This document shows positions 1 to 8,200 of a stretch of 30,284 bases of DNA, piece after piece (the first letter of the stretch is position 1; every line of letters starts with the position of its first letter). Source of the DNA: Opitutaceae bacterium (GTDB taxonomy: Bacteria; Verrucomicrobiota; Verrucomicrobiia; Opitutales; Opitutaceae); contig JANXSC010000423.1 of NCBI GenBank assembly GCA_025352845.1, forward strand, positions 1 through 30,284, given 5' to 3'. Position numbers and translations under genes: made by a program. The notes under the pieces are model-generated. The model had not been told where the DNA came from and made no database searches. It saw only the letters and a list, made by a program, of their open reading frames with translations.

Positions 1-288
1 ACCCTCCGGGCCAACTGGAATTACAAGGGCCGCGCACGCCAAGGCCAGATCACCGGCGCGAGCATCGAGCCCGGCACCTTCGATTGGCGCAGCAAGCGCC
101 TCTACATCGACTTGAGCGCGGAGTATTTCTTCTACAAACGCGTCGCGGTCTTTGGCTCGATGCGCAACGTCAACGACGCCACCGAGGACATTGAGCGCTA
201 TGGCCCGAGCACCCCCGCGCACGCCCAATTCCGCCAGCGCGAGGACTTCGGCTCGCTCTGGACCGTCGGCGTGAAGGGGACGTTCTAG
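1..288 (+). CDS. TonB-dependent receptor, C-terminal fragment (5' end outside window)
   Basis: The frame is open from the first base of the window to a TAG at 286-288, giving the last 95 residues of a longer protein. The peptide alternates aromatic and polar residues in beta-strand fashion (for example RLYIDLSAEYFFYKRVAVFG), followed by a loop and a closing strand that ends GSLWTVGVKGTF. A final strand ending in Phe is the usual C-terminus of outer-membrane beta-barrels recognised by the BAM machinery. The style matches the complete TonB-dependent receptor at 5281-8370, which ends in GVTGRF. The protein is therefore probably an outer-membrane importer of a sugar- or metal-containing ligand. 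The substrate cannot be told, because the plug and signal regions lie outside the window. Confidence 0.8.
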   Translation, partial: TLRANWNYKGRARQGQITGASIEPGTFDWRSKRLYIDLSAEYFFYKRVAVFGSMRNVNDATEDIERYGPSTPAHAQFRQREDFGSLWTVGVKGTF

Positions 289-304
289 GCGGCGAACATC
301 GCGC

Positions 305-625
305 TCACCGCCGCCGCTCTTCGTCCTCCGCCGCCACGCGCAGCACACGCGCGTCCACGATGAACGGCCCGGCCGGCAGCACGCTCGCGACCAGCACGAG
401 CAATGTGCGCTTCCCCGTCCAGCCATACTCCACCGCCGCCTGAATCGCGGCGACAATGTAAAGCAGAAACAACCCGCCGTGCGCCGTCCCCAGCACGCGC
501 ACGCCCAGCGGCCAGTCCGCGAAATATTTCAACGGCATCGCCACGAGGAGCAGCAGGAGAAACGACCAGCCCTCCCACCAACCGACCACGCGCAGCCGGC
601 CGAGTGGAGTTTGAAGGGATTTCAT
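305..625 (-). CDS. DUF3817 family small integral membrane protein
   Basis: This 106-residue protein starts at the ATG complementary to 623-625. Its sequence fits the DUF3817 pattern: an N-terminal LRVVGWWEGWSF segment, then LLLLLVAMPLKYFADWP and the TAHGGLFLLYI block, with conserved Glu, Pro-Leu-Lys-Tyr and His-Gly. There are about three membrane segments, roughly at residues 17-35, 43-65 and 74-94, and a charged tail (AEDEERRR). The molecular role of the family is not established; it is found as a stand-alone inner-membrane protein or as an extension of transporters. The gene converges on the TonB-dependent receptor fragment with a 16-base gap. Confidence in the family is high; no function is claimed. 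Confidence 0.8.
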   Translation of the reverse strand: MKSLQTPLGRLRVVGWWEGWSFLLLLLVAMPLKYFADWPLGVRVLGTAHGGLFLLYIVAAIQAAVEYGWTGKRTLLVLVASVLPAGPFIVDARVLRVAAEDEERRR

Positions 626-684
626 CGAGCGCGGATTTCCGACGGACAGCCCACCGGTGTCGAGCCAATCAGGCTGAACCGTAG

Positions 685-737
685 GGCGGACTTCAGTCCG
701 CCGCTTGCAAACATCGGAAGGCGGGCTGAAGCCCGCC
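685..737. repeat. Pair of REP-like palindromes in opposite orientation
   Basis: Two 18-bp perfect palindromes lie 17 bases apart. At 685-702 the arms ggcggact/agtccgcc flank TC; at 720-737 the arms ggcgggct/agcccgcc flank GA. They are the same unit in opposite orientation (GGCGGRCTGAAGYCCGCC) with compensating changes in both arms. The pair sits between the minus-strand dehydrogenase (stop at 758) and the DUF3817 gene. It could act as an RNA hairpin ending or protecting the dehydrogenase message, but no T-run follows, so a dispersed REP element is more likely than a simple terminator. Confidence 0.75.
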
Positions 738-757
738 CCGCTTCATTCCGCCCGCGT

Positions 758-2437
758 TCACTTCTTCACCATCAGCTCCAGAATCCGTCCCGGCAGCCAG
801 CCGGCGCGGCTCTTGAGATCGGTGGGACGCGTGTATTCGAGCACGTAGATTTTTCCCGGTGCAGCGATGTGCACATCGATCGGGCGGCCGAGGGGCGCGA
901 GGAAGGTATTCGTGCGCGCGGTCCAGCGGCCGTCGGCGCGGCGCTCCATTTTCATGTGCAGCACATCGAAGCCGTGCTCCTCGCCCTCGGCGGGGCCGGC
1001 GAGAAAGCTGCCGAGGCGGCCGACGAGGAATCCGTTGCGCACGCTCTCCGGCCAGTCGCGGCCCAGCCAGACAAGCCCGGTGGGCGAGCTGTGCGCATTA
1101 AAGGTGCTCGTGGACTTGCCATACATCATCGCTGCGGGCCCGAGGTTCAGCACGGGCAGAACATACTTCGGATTTTTCGGCGGCGCCGGCACGGGCGTGT
1201 GCTCATACCATTTTTTATCCGCCGGTTCGTCGCCGAACTGATAGGGGAAACCGTGGTGCTCCGGTTCCTCGCCGGGCTTAGGCGGCGTGATGAAGTCCAT
1301 CTCCTCGGGCGCGTGGGCATCGGGTCCGTTGGAAACGGTGAAGAGGTTCCCCGAGCCATCCCACGCAAAACTGTAGGCGTTGCGAATGCCGCGGGCGATG
1401 ATCTCGATTTTCGGCGCGTATGATTTCGGGTCCAAGCGCCACATCACTCCTGTGATGTCGACTTCGCCCATCTTGCCGAGGTGGGAAAAAATTCCCGTCT
1501 CGCCCGCGTCGGTCCGCGAGCCGATGCTCACGTAGAGCAGGCCGTCGGCCCCGAAGCGGATGTCCGAGAGCCCGTGATTGTAGGGTCCGATGCCCCACGG
1601 ATAACTCGTCTGAAACCACGGCCGCGGCGCGATCGGATCGCCGTCGGCGTCGAAGGCGGTCGTGCGGAAAATCCCGCACTCGTTCAGCACGAGCGGCGTC
1701 GCCGTCACACGCTGGTTTACCGTGATCCAGAGACGGCCGGTTGTGTCGCGCACCATGCCGAGGGTTTGAAAATCTCCCGGCTTCACGCCGACGAAATCCT
1801 TCGGCCACAAAATCTGTTTCAAATTTCCCGATGCCGGATCGAAGCGCCACAGGCCACCGGCCTGGCCGAGGATGTAGAGTTTACCGCCCTTGCCATCGCT
1901 GGCGAGGCGCACGCCAAAATCCGTCAGCCGCACGAGCTCGCGCAACTCGAAACCCTCCGGCGCCGCCGGCAGCGGGCGATAGTCCGCCGCCGCCTTCAGC
2001 TGCGCGTAGGTCTTGAAAGGCGCGGTCGCGCGCACTGCCGCGACATTGTCCGCCGTCACGTGACCGCCGGTGTTGTCCCAAGAGTTGACGACGAAGGTCA
2101 CGACATCGGCCGCCGGCGCATCGTCGAGCATGACGGGCGGCATTTGCCCGATGAAATTTTTTCCGTTCACCGTGATCTCCTCGCTTAGGCCGCTCACGAT
2201 CGCACGGATGGCGCCGGAGCGGTTCGCCGCGAGCCAGTCGGATTTCGCGAGAGGCGGATAGAGATTCGCGACGCCGTCGCCCGTCGCGCCGTGACAGAGC
2301 GCGCAATTGGCGGCGAAGAGCGCGCGCCCGCGCTCCATTGCCGCGGCCAAATCGGCGGCGGCATCGGCCGCCGCGAGCGGTGGCGCGAATGAAAGCAAAG
2401 CTCCGGTGAGGGCGACGAACAAGCGGGGGAAACGCAT
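758..2437 (-). CDS. Secreted cytochrome c - sorbosone/glucose dehydrogenase-type beta-propeller fusion
   Basis: The 559-residue product begins with a signal peptide (MRFPRLFVALTGALLSFAPPLAAA). Residues about 30-125 form a class I cytochrome c domain: the haem motif CALCH is at 45-49 and a likely axial Met sits in GQMPP near 99. Residues about 165-555 resemble the PQQ-dependent glucose/sorbosone dehydrogenase propeller (GSDH), with blocks such as GADGLLYVSIGSRTDAGETG, ARGIRNAYSFAWDGSGNLF, EHHGFPYQFGD and SSPTGLVWLGRDWP. The likely role is periplasmic oxidation of a sugar or sugar-derived aldehyde, passing electrons through the fused haem to a respiratory acceptor. Whether PQQ is bound cannot be judged from sequence. 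The gene stands alone, followed by a REP-like pair. Confidence 0.85.
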   Translation of the reverse strand: MRFPRLFVALTGALLSFAPPLAAADAAADLAAAMERGRALFAANCALCHGATGDGVANLYPPLAKSDWLAANRSGAIRAIVSGLSEEITVNGKNFIGQMPPVMLDDAPAADVVTFVVNSWDNTGGHVTADNVAAVRATAPFKTYAQLKAAADYRPLPAAPEGFELRELVRLTDFGVRLASDGKGGKLYILGQAGGLWRFDPASGNLKQILWPKDFVGVKPGDFQTLGMVRDTTGRLWITVNQRVTATPLVLNECGIFRTTAFDADGDPIAPRPWFQTSYPWGIGPYNHGLSDIRFGADGLLYVSIGSRTDAGETGIFSHLGKMGEVDITGVMWRLDPKSYAPKIEIIARGIRNAYSFAWDGSGNLFTVSNGPDAHAPEEMDFITPPKPGEEPEHHGFPYQFGDEPADKKWYEHTPVPAPPKNPKYVLPVLNLGPAAMMYGKSTSTFNAHSSPTGLVWLGRDWPESVRNGFLVGRLGSFLAGPAEGEEHGFDVLHMKMERRADGRWTARTNTFLAPLGRPIDVHIAAPGKIYVLEYTRPTDLKSRAGWLPGRILELMVKK

Positions 2438-2651
2438 GCCCGCGACGCTACACGCCCCCGCGCGCGCCGGTCAACGAAGTGATTCGCACGCGCCCCGCGC
2501 ACGACCCTGGCCTTGCGCTCATTCGCGCCGGTGTTATCACACCGCTTGTGCCTGCACCCCGCGCGCACCGAACGGCCTGAATCCTCCCGCGCGATCACTC
2601 GCTCGGTTCATGATTCTGCGCCGGCTCGAAAACTCCAGCAAGGTTATCCCC

Positions 2652-3368
2652 ATGAAAATATCCCGTCTGCTCCTCGCGTCCCTCGTGGCGCTCCTCGCCG
2701 CGTGCTGTCTGCACGCCGCTGATTCGAAACCCATTGCCCGCGTCATGACTCTCCTTGAAGTCGAGACCGAGGACGCCAGCGGCTACGCCACGTGGATCAA
2801 GGAATACAACGAAGTCGCCAAGGCGAAGACCGGCGTCGACACGCTGCTGCGGGTTTTTCAGACGTCGTTCGACGGCCATACCTCCGGTCGCGTGCGCGTC
2901 TCCGTCAGCGCCTCCTCCGTGGCCGAGCTGACGAAGCTCACGAGCGCCCTCGAAAACGATCCCGCCATCGTGCAAAACCGCGACCACCTCCGCGCCATCC
3001 GCAAGACCACCTCGCGCGTGCTCTACCAAGCCGTGCGCTTCGAGGGACCCAGCCCCAAGGGAGCGAACAACTACAGCGCCCTCGTGGTGGTCACCGACGA
3101 GGCGGCCTACCTCCAGGCGCTCGATGAACTGCGCAGTATCTTCGACACCATCGGTCTCAAGGATCTCAAAATCGGCGCCTACCGAGTGCTCGCGGGCCGC
3201 ACCGATCACAGCCATCGTGTGACCATCAGCACGGCGTCCGCGGATCGACTGGCCGCATTCCTCGACGCGATGGGCACCGACCCCAAGCTCACCGACTGGC
3301 TCGCCCGCTCCGCCAAGCTCCGCACGGTGGCGAGCACCGTGACGTCCAAGGAAATAACGAAGTATTGA
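2652..3368 (+). CDS. Secreted protein of unknown function with an internal duplication
   Basis: The ATG at 2652 is chosen because it begins a good signal peptide (MKISRLLLASLVALLAACCLHAA); the frame is open further upstream, but that part is arginine-rich and shadow-like. An alternative is a lipoprotein with the lipobox at LAAC. The mature part of about 215 residues seems to contain two copies of one fold. The first copy (about 25-130) has SGRVRVSVSASSVAELTKLT; the second (about 137-238) has SHRVTISTASADRLAAFLDA. Each is followed by a D-P-helix segment and an Arg/Ser/Thr strand. The pattern suggests two ferredoxin-like (dimeric alpha-beta barrel) units. No enzyme motif is visible. A strong terminator follows at 3401. 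Confidence 0.75.
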   Translation: MKISRLLLASLVALLAACCLHAADSKPIARVMTLLEVETEDASGYATWIKEYNEVAKAKTGVDTLLRVFQTSFDGHTSGRVRVSVSASSVAELTKLTSALENDPAIVQNRDHLRAIRKTTSRVLYQAVRFEGPSPKGANNYSALVVVTDEAAYLQALDELRSIFDTIGLKDLKIGAYRVLAGRTDHSHRVTISTASADRLAAFLDAMGTDPKLTDWLARSAKLRTVASTVTSKEITKY

Positions 3369-3400
3369 TCGGGTGGCACCCGCCGCTCCGACGACAGGCC

Positions 3401-3430
3401 AAGGGCGGCGAATTCACGCCGCCCTTTTTT
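3401..3430 (+). terminator. Rho-independent terminator after the 2652-3368 gene
   Basis: A perfect 8-bp GC stem, gggcggcg (3403-3410) and cgccgccc (3417-3424), with a 6-base loop is followed directly by TTTTTT (3425-3430). Two extra A-T pairs extend the stem into the T-run. It lies 33 bases after the stop codon of the secreted protein and separates it from the LamG gene. Confidence 0.9.
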
Positions 3431-3513
3431 GCGCGCCGATATCGGCAGCACACGCGCTGGCGGCAGGCAGAACCCGCGCTTGCCAGCAGACGCATGCCGT
3501 TTCAAATCGCACC

Positions 3514-4362
3514 ATGCGCCACGCTCCCCTCGTCACCCTCGCGGCCATTTTGCTGGCCGGTTCGCTTTCCCTCGCCGCCGATCTCGAGCCACTACGGGCG
3601 GCGCTCACGTTGCACGCGGCGTTCGACGGGACGTTCGACGCGGATTTTTCGCGCGGCGATCGCACGCTCTATTTTTCCGGCGGCGGGACGAGCGGCGCGG
3701 CAAAGGAGACGGATGCGATCAAGGTCACGCGCGACGGCGGGCGGTTCGGCGGCGCTCTGGTGGTCACGAAAAAAAATCCCGTGCGCCCGTTCTTCAAGGG
3801 TCCGGGCGCAATCGACTACAAGGCGGCGAACTGGAGCGGCTCGGTTTCGGTGTGGCTGAAGCTCACGCCCGACGAGGACCTCGAGCCCGGCTACTGCGAC
3901 CCGGTGCAGATTGTCGGCGGCGACAACAAGAAGGGCTTCATCTTTCTTGAATGGTCGAAGGACGAGACGCCGCGGCACTTCCGCTTCGCGATCCGGCCGC
4001 TCTTTGAAATCTGGAATCCGAAGAACCAGGATTGGGCGAAGATGACCGACGAGGAGCGCCCGATGGTGGCGCTGAAGCGCGCGCCGTTTGCGCGCACGCG
4101 GTGGACGCACGTGGTGTTCACCTTCGATCGGCTGAACGCCGGCAAGGCGGGCGTCGGCCAACTCTACCTGGACGGCCAGCCGCAGGGCCGCATCGCGAAT
4201 TGGGATCTCACCTTCGACTGGCAACCGGAGAACGTGCAGCTCGTGCTCGCCGCGGCCTACGTCGGCGCAATCGACGATCTCGCGGTCTTTGATCGCGCAC
4301 TGACGGACCGCGAGGTCGCGCAGGTGTTCGCGCTGCCCGAGGGCATCCGCGCGCTGCGGTGA
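3514..4362 (+). CDS. Secreted LamG-like (concanavalin-type) domain protein
   Basis: The ATG at 3514 starts a 282-residue protein with a clear signal peptide (MRHAPLVTLAAILLAGSLSLAA); the frame is open upstream, but the added residues run through the terminator and are not credible. The mature protein has the jelly-roll pattern of LamG/Laminin_G_3 domains: LHAAFDGTFDADFS near the start, GGALVV, WSGSVSVWLKL, RTRWTHVVFTFDR, GQLYLDGQPQG, and the diagnostic last strand GAIDDLAVFDRALTDREV. Such domains bind carbohydrate or calcium and are common in Verrucomicrobia and Planctomycetes as parts of secreted polysaccharide-handling proteins. Here the domain stands alone with no catalytic module, so a binding or structural role is the best guess. 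No tight link to neighbours is visible. Confidence 0.8.
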   Translation: MRHAPLVTLAAILLAGSLSLAADLEPLRAALTLHAAFDGTFDADFSRGDRTLYFSGGGTSGAAKETDAIKVTRDGGRFGGALVVTKKNPVRPFFKGPGAIDYKAANWSGSVSVWLKLTPDEDLEPGYCDPVQIVGGDNKKGFIFLEWSKDETPRHFRFAIRPLFEIWNPKNQDWAKMTDEERPMVALKRAPFARTRWTHVVFTFDRLNAGKAGVGQLYLDGQPQGRIANWDLTFDWQPENVQLVLAAAYVGAIDDLAVFDRALTDREVAQVFALPEGIRALR

Positions 4363-4436
4363 CGACGGCAGACATAGGGGACGGCGAGTTTGCGTGCGGA
4401 CGCGTCGAACGCATACCCGACTAACCGGGTTGAGCG

Positions 4437-4553
4437 GTCCGGGGAGCATACGCGTCCCGCGTGTCGATGCGGGCGTCCCCGCCCGTATCTCCGCTTTCCG
4501 AGCAGCCGGCGGAATGCCGGCCGCAGCATGCGGGACGCGTGCGCTCCCCGGAC
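4437..4553. repeat. 117-bp inverted-repeat element with nested palindromes
   Basis: Outer arms of 27 bases at 4437-4463 and 4527-4553 are inverted copies with three mismatches (core ggggagc..acgcgtcccgc). Inside lie two smaller palindromes: cgggcg-tccc-cgcccg (about 4470-4485) and gccggc-ggaat-gccggc (about 4505-4521). No open frame or transposase is present. It occupies the 407-base gap between the LamG gene and the pseudopilin. The rest of that gap holds only one more short palindrome at 4627-4640, and no gene. It looks like a non-autonomous, modular REP or MITE-like element rather than a terminator, because no T-run follows on either strand. Confidence 0.75.
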
Positions 4554-4626
4554 TGGCTGCCGGACTCACGGTGAGGGAATGATTCGGGTCTGGGCGCCTG
4601 CGTTGGCCGTTCGGGCCTGCTGCCCC

Positions 4627-4640
4627 GGGCCGTCCGGCCC
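4627..4640. repeat. Short GC palindrome
   Basis: The arms gggccg and cggccc are separated by TC at 4627-4640, about 130 bases before the pseudopilin start. No T-run follows. It may be part of the repeat-rich gap or a chance palindrome in GC-rich DNA. Confidence 0.4.
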
Positions 4641-4769
4641 TGAGGGCGGCGCCGAACCTGCAAAAATCTCGTGAGGTTTCCGTTTAGCACCGATTGTCGT
4701 CGAGCACGCCCCGGCGTAGACGATGGTAACGGCCTTCCAGATTCACCAAACTCTTAGCGAAGCGATCTC

Positions 4770-5123
4770 ATGAAATACCAATCCAAACTCCGTGCCGGTT
4801 TCACGCTCGTCGAAATCATGATTGTGGTGGTGATCATCGGCCTGCTCGCCGCGATGGCGATCCCGGCCTTCCAGAAGGTCCGCGTCGCGTCGCAGGACAA
4901 GGCGGTGCTCAATAACGCCCGCCAGATGGCGGCTGCGGCCGACCAGTATTATTTGGAGAACGGCGCGACCTTCGCCGCCTCGTCGAACCTCGTGGGCGCG
5001 ACCTTCTACGTGAAGGCGCTCAACACCGTCGCGAACGAGACCTATCCCGACAACTACACCCAAGGCATCACGATCACCATCACCGGTGTCGCCAGCGCCC
5101 GCACGATCACTTACGCGCCGTAA
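4770..5123 (+). CDS. Type IV pilin / type II secretion pseudopilin-like protein
   Basis: The 117-residue product carries a class III (prepilin) signal: a short positive leader MKYQSKLRAG, then FTLVEIMIVVVIIGLLAAMA with Gly at -1, Phe at +1 and Glu at +5. Prepilin peptidase would cut between G10 and F11 and methylate the Phe. The remainder is a small globular head (about 35-117) containing AIPAFQKVRVASQDKAVLNNARQMAAAADQYY, a block frequent in Verrucomicrobia and Planctomycetes pseudopilins. No disulfide pair is present. It is a single-gene unit with a terminator at 5150, and no pilus assembly genes are near. It could be a major pilin, a pseudopilin, or a stand-alone surface fibre subunit. Confidence 0.88.
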   Translation: MKYQSKLRAGFTLVEIMIVVVIIGLLAAMAIPAFQKVRVASQDKAVLNNARQMAAAADQYYLENGATFAASSNLVGATFYVKALNTVANETYPDNYTQGITITITGVASARTITYAP

Positions 5124-5149
5124 GCGCGATTACGCCGAAAACAATCTCG

Positions 5150-5175
5150 CCGCCCGGGAAACCGGGCGGTTTTTT
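5150..5175 (+). terminator. Rho-independent terminator after the pseudopilin gene
   Basis: A stem of ccgcccgg (5150-5157) and ccgggcgg (5162-5169) closes a GAAA tetraloop and is followed by TTTTTT (5170-5175), 26 bases after the pseudopilin stop codon. Confidence 0.92.
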
Positions 5176-5214
5176 ATGTGCCCACGAACGGGAGGCGGCC
5201 AATACCGCGAAGGT

Positions 5215-5250
5215 AAAAAACAAAGAGGGCAGGCACGCGGGCCTGCCCTC
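5215..5250 (-). terminator. Rho-independent terminator for the minus-strand TonB-dependent receptor
   Basis: A 10-bp perfect stem, gagggcaggc (5225-5234) and gcctgccctc (5241-5250), is followed, read on the minus strand, by TTTG and TTTTTT (complement of 5215-5224). It lies about 30 bases after the receptor's stop codon and faces the pseudopilin terminator, so the two convergent transcripts are insulated from each other. Confidence 0.9.
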
Positions 5251-5280
5251 GAAGGGTAATCGAGCTGTCTCCGACCCGAA

Positions 5281-8200
5281 TTAGAACCGGCCGGTGACAC
5301 CGAACTTGATTGACCGCGGAAGGACGTAGAATTGGCGGTGGCGACTCTCGATCGAGGTATAGCGATCCAATTCCGCCTCGGTAATGTTGTTCACGTTGAG
5401 AAACGCCGTAACCTCGGGGCGGAACCGATAGGAAATCCCGGCATTCACCAAGGTTCTCGGTTTCTGGAACGCATTCGTGCCGGGACTCGTCGCGCCAAAG
5501 ACGATGGGGAACTGGGCTGTGTAATTCACGTCGTAGTTGGCGCCAAATTTCCCGTAGAAATACTGTAGCCCGACATTATAGGTGCGGGGGATATACCACT
5601 GGCCGGCCGAGCCGACCACCTGACCGGGCTGATAAGGAACGCCGAGGAAAACGGCCGAGGTTCGAACGTTCGTGTAGTTAGCGCGCAAAAAGAGTCCTTT
5701 CAAAACGCCGGGCAGGAACGAGAGCTGCTGGCGGAAATCGAACTCGACTCCCTTGGACTGTGTCGTGCCGAGATTCAACGGCTCGACCAATTCGTAGCCG
5801 ACGTATTGGCCCCCGAAGCCGTTGTCCGGGCCGTCGGGAATCATCAAGCCCGAGCGGGTCGCCGAACCGACGTAGTCCTTAATGTCTTTTTTGTAGAGGC
5901 GGACGGAAAAGAACCCGGTGCTCGAAAACGAATAATCGAGCCGGACGTCGAGATTCTTGGCAGTGGCGGGATTCAGACCCGGGTTGCCGATCGTCACCCG
6001 ACGGTTGGTGTCGTCGGCGGTCGGGATGGCGACCAAGTCCTGCAGCCGGGGCCGACCGTAACTGTTGGACCAGCTCGCGCGCAGTTTCAGATCCTTCGTC
6101 AACTCGTATGCGAGATGGAGGCTCGGAAAATATTTATGATACTTTTTGTCGGAGATTGATGACGGGGTATAGTCGGCAATCGCGCGTTTGAGCGGATCGG
6201 ATTCATTCGCTATCAAAGTGCGCCGCGCGGCGGAGGCAGCAACGTAGAAGAAAGTGTCCGTGGTGACCCATTCGGTGCGAACGCCGGTGAGCACGGAGAG
6301 CCGGCCAAATTTAGCGCTGGCCTGAAGGTAGCCGGCATCAACGCCTTCCTCCACGATTCGCGTGGTGCGGTATTTCTCGACCGCGTTGAAGTTAGTGTCC
6401 TCAGTCCAGAGCGCGGCGTTGCCCAACGTGGTGCTGACCGAGGCGGGATCGAAGACCGGCAGGCGCTGGCCACCCTGCTGGCGCTCGAACTCGGTGAGCG
6501 GCACCAAGCCCAGTGATGCAGGCAGCGCCGAGCCGACGACGCCATACCAGCGCCGGGGAGAAGGCGCAAAGGCGTTGACGCGGCGGTTCACCGTATCGAG
6601 GCCGGTCTTCAACGTAATTGGGACTTCGGTCGGCAGAAGGTAGGTGGCGTTGATCGTGGCGCTGACTTCGTTGGTGTTAGTCACGTTGTCACGCTTGATA
6701 AAGACGGCCGAGGTCTGATCCACGGGCTGGCTGGACGCGTTCTTCGCCGTCACGATGAACGGCGTGTAGCTGGCCGCATCGTAAACGCTGGGGCCGGCCG
6801 TCTGCGTAAAGACGCGCCCATTGAGGTTGGAGCCGTCGAGAACGAAGCCGATCGGATCGCGGGTGCGAAGCTGGAGTTGCCCCTGTTCGCGACTGCGGCC
6901 GGCACCGGAGTCCCAGTGCGTATGGCTCCAGCGGTAGGCGTGATCTACTTTCAGACGGCCAAAATTGTGATCAAACGCTAATGTGCCAGTGGGATTCTTG
7001 CTGGTGAAAGACACCTTCCACAAATCCAGACGCATGCGGGCCGCGCCGACGGTGTTACCCGCAACCACGGTCGTGGTGGGCCGGACTTCGGTGCGATTCG
7101 AGGTGAAGCCCGGCACGATGCTGCCGTTTACGTTGGTGATGGGATCGTAGATCGAAAGATTCGTGCTGCCGAACGGGTTGATGTGGGAATATTGGAAGAA
7201 GGGCTCGGAGCCGGCGTTGTAAAGGAAGCGCAGCGAAACTTTCGTGGAAGCGGACATGCGATAATCGACGCGCGCACTGAACGCCGAGATGAAGCGATCG
7301 TTGAGGCCGCTGCTGCGCTGGTAATCCTGCAGCCAAGCGGTGGGCCCCGTCACATTTTGCCAGGCCAGAAGGTCGAAGTCGTGCGGGTTGACCACTTCCT
7401 GATAGGCGGCGCTCAACAGGATGCCGAGATTGCGCTTGCCGCCCGCCACATCGAACACCTCGCGGTAGCTCACGCTGAAATCGGGGCGCAGTGCGTGATG
7501 GGACAACATATCGTTGCGTTTGGAAAAGGACGGAAACCAGCGACCGCTACTGGTGAAGTCGATGCGGCGATTTCCTGACATCGCGAGCGGCGAAGCGGTG
7601 ATGAAATTGAGCTGGCCGCCCAAACTGTCGGCGCGTTTGTCGGGCGTCTGGCCCGCGATGATTTCCACCTGCTCATACATCGAGCCCGAGAACGAGTGCA
7701 TGGTCGCCGTGCGGCCGTCGCCACCGACGCCGGTGGAAGCCATGCCGTCAATGTTCATGCGCGTGTAGCCTGCGTTGCCGCCGGGCTGGCCACCGATGCT
7801 CACGCTCATCATCAGGCCGTCCTCGTCAAATTGCGCGACCGCGAGGCCAGGCAGGCGGGTGAGCAACTCGGCTACGTTTTGCGTCGGCAGCACGCCCCAC
7901 TCGTCAAACGCTGTGACGTTTTTGATGTTCGCGGCGTTGCGCTGCTGCGTGAGCGAGAGGGCCTGACCTTCCTTCACCGACGCGACAGTGAAGGCTTCCA
8001 TCGTAATCGTGTCGCCAGACTTGAGCGCGAGATCGACTCGGGCGGGCTGGCCACCGGAGACGGTCACGCGTTCGCGCGCGTCCGTGAAACCGGAATACGA
8101 CACCACGAGTTCGTGCGTGCCGGCCGGGACGCCCGAGAGCGTGAAGGCGCCGGCGCTGTCGGTGAACACCGAGAGATTTTTGCCGGCGACGGTCACGAGC

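Noticed and set aside
479..1423. Long plus-strand open frame opposite the cytochrome-dehydrogenase gene
   Set aside because: The product is Arg/His/Ala-rich without motifs and lies antisense to a gene with clear domains; a shadow frame caused by high GC content.
2307..2651. N-terminal extension of the secreted protein at 2652
   Set aside because: It overlaps the divergent dehydrogenase gene, is Arg/Ala-rich and would bury the signal peptide.
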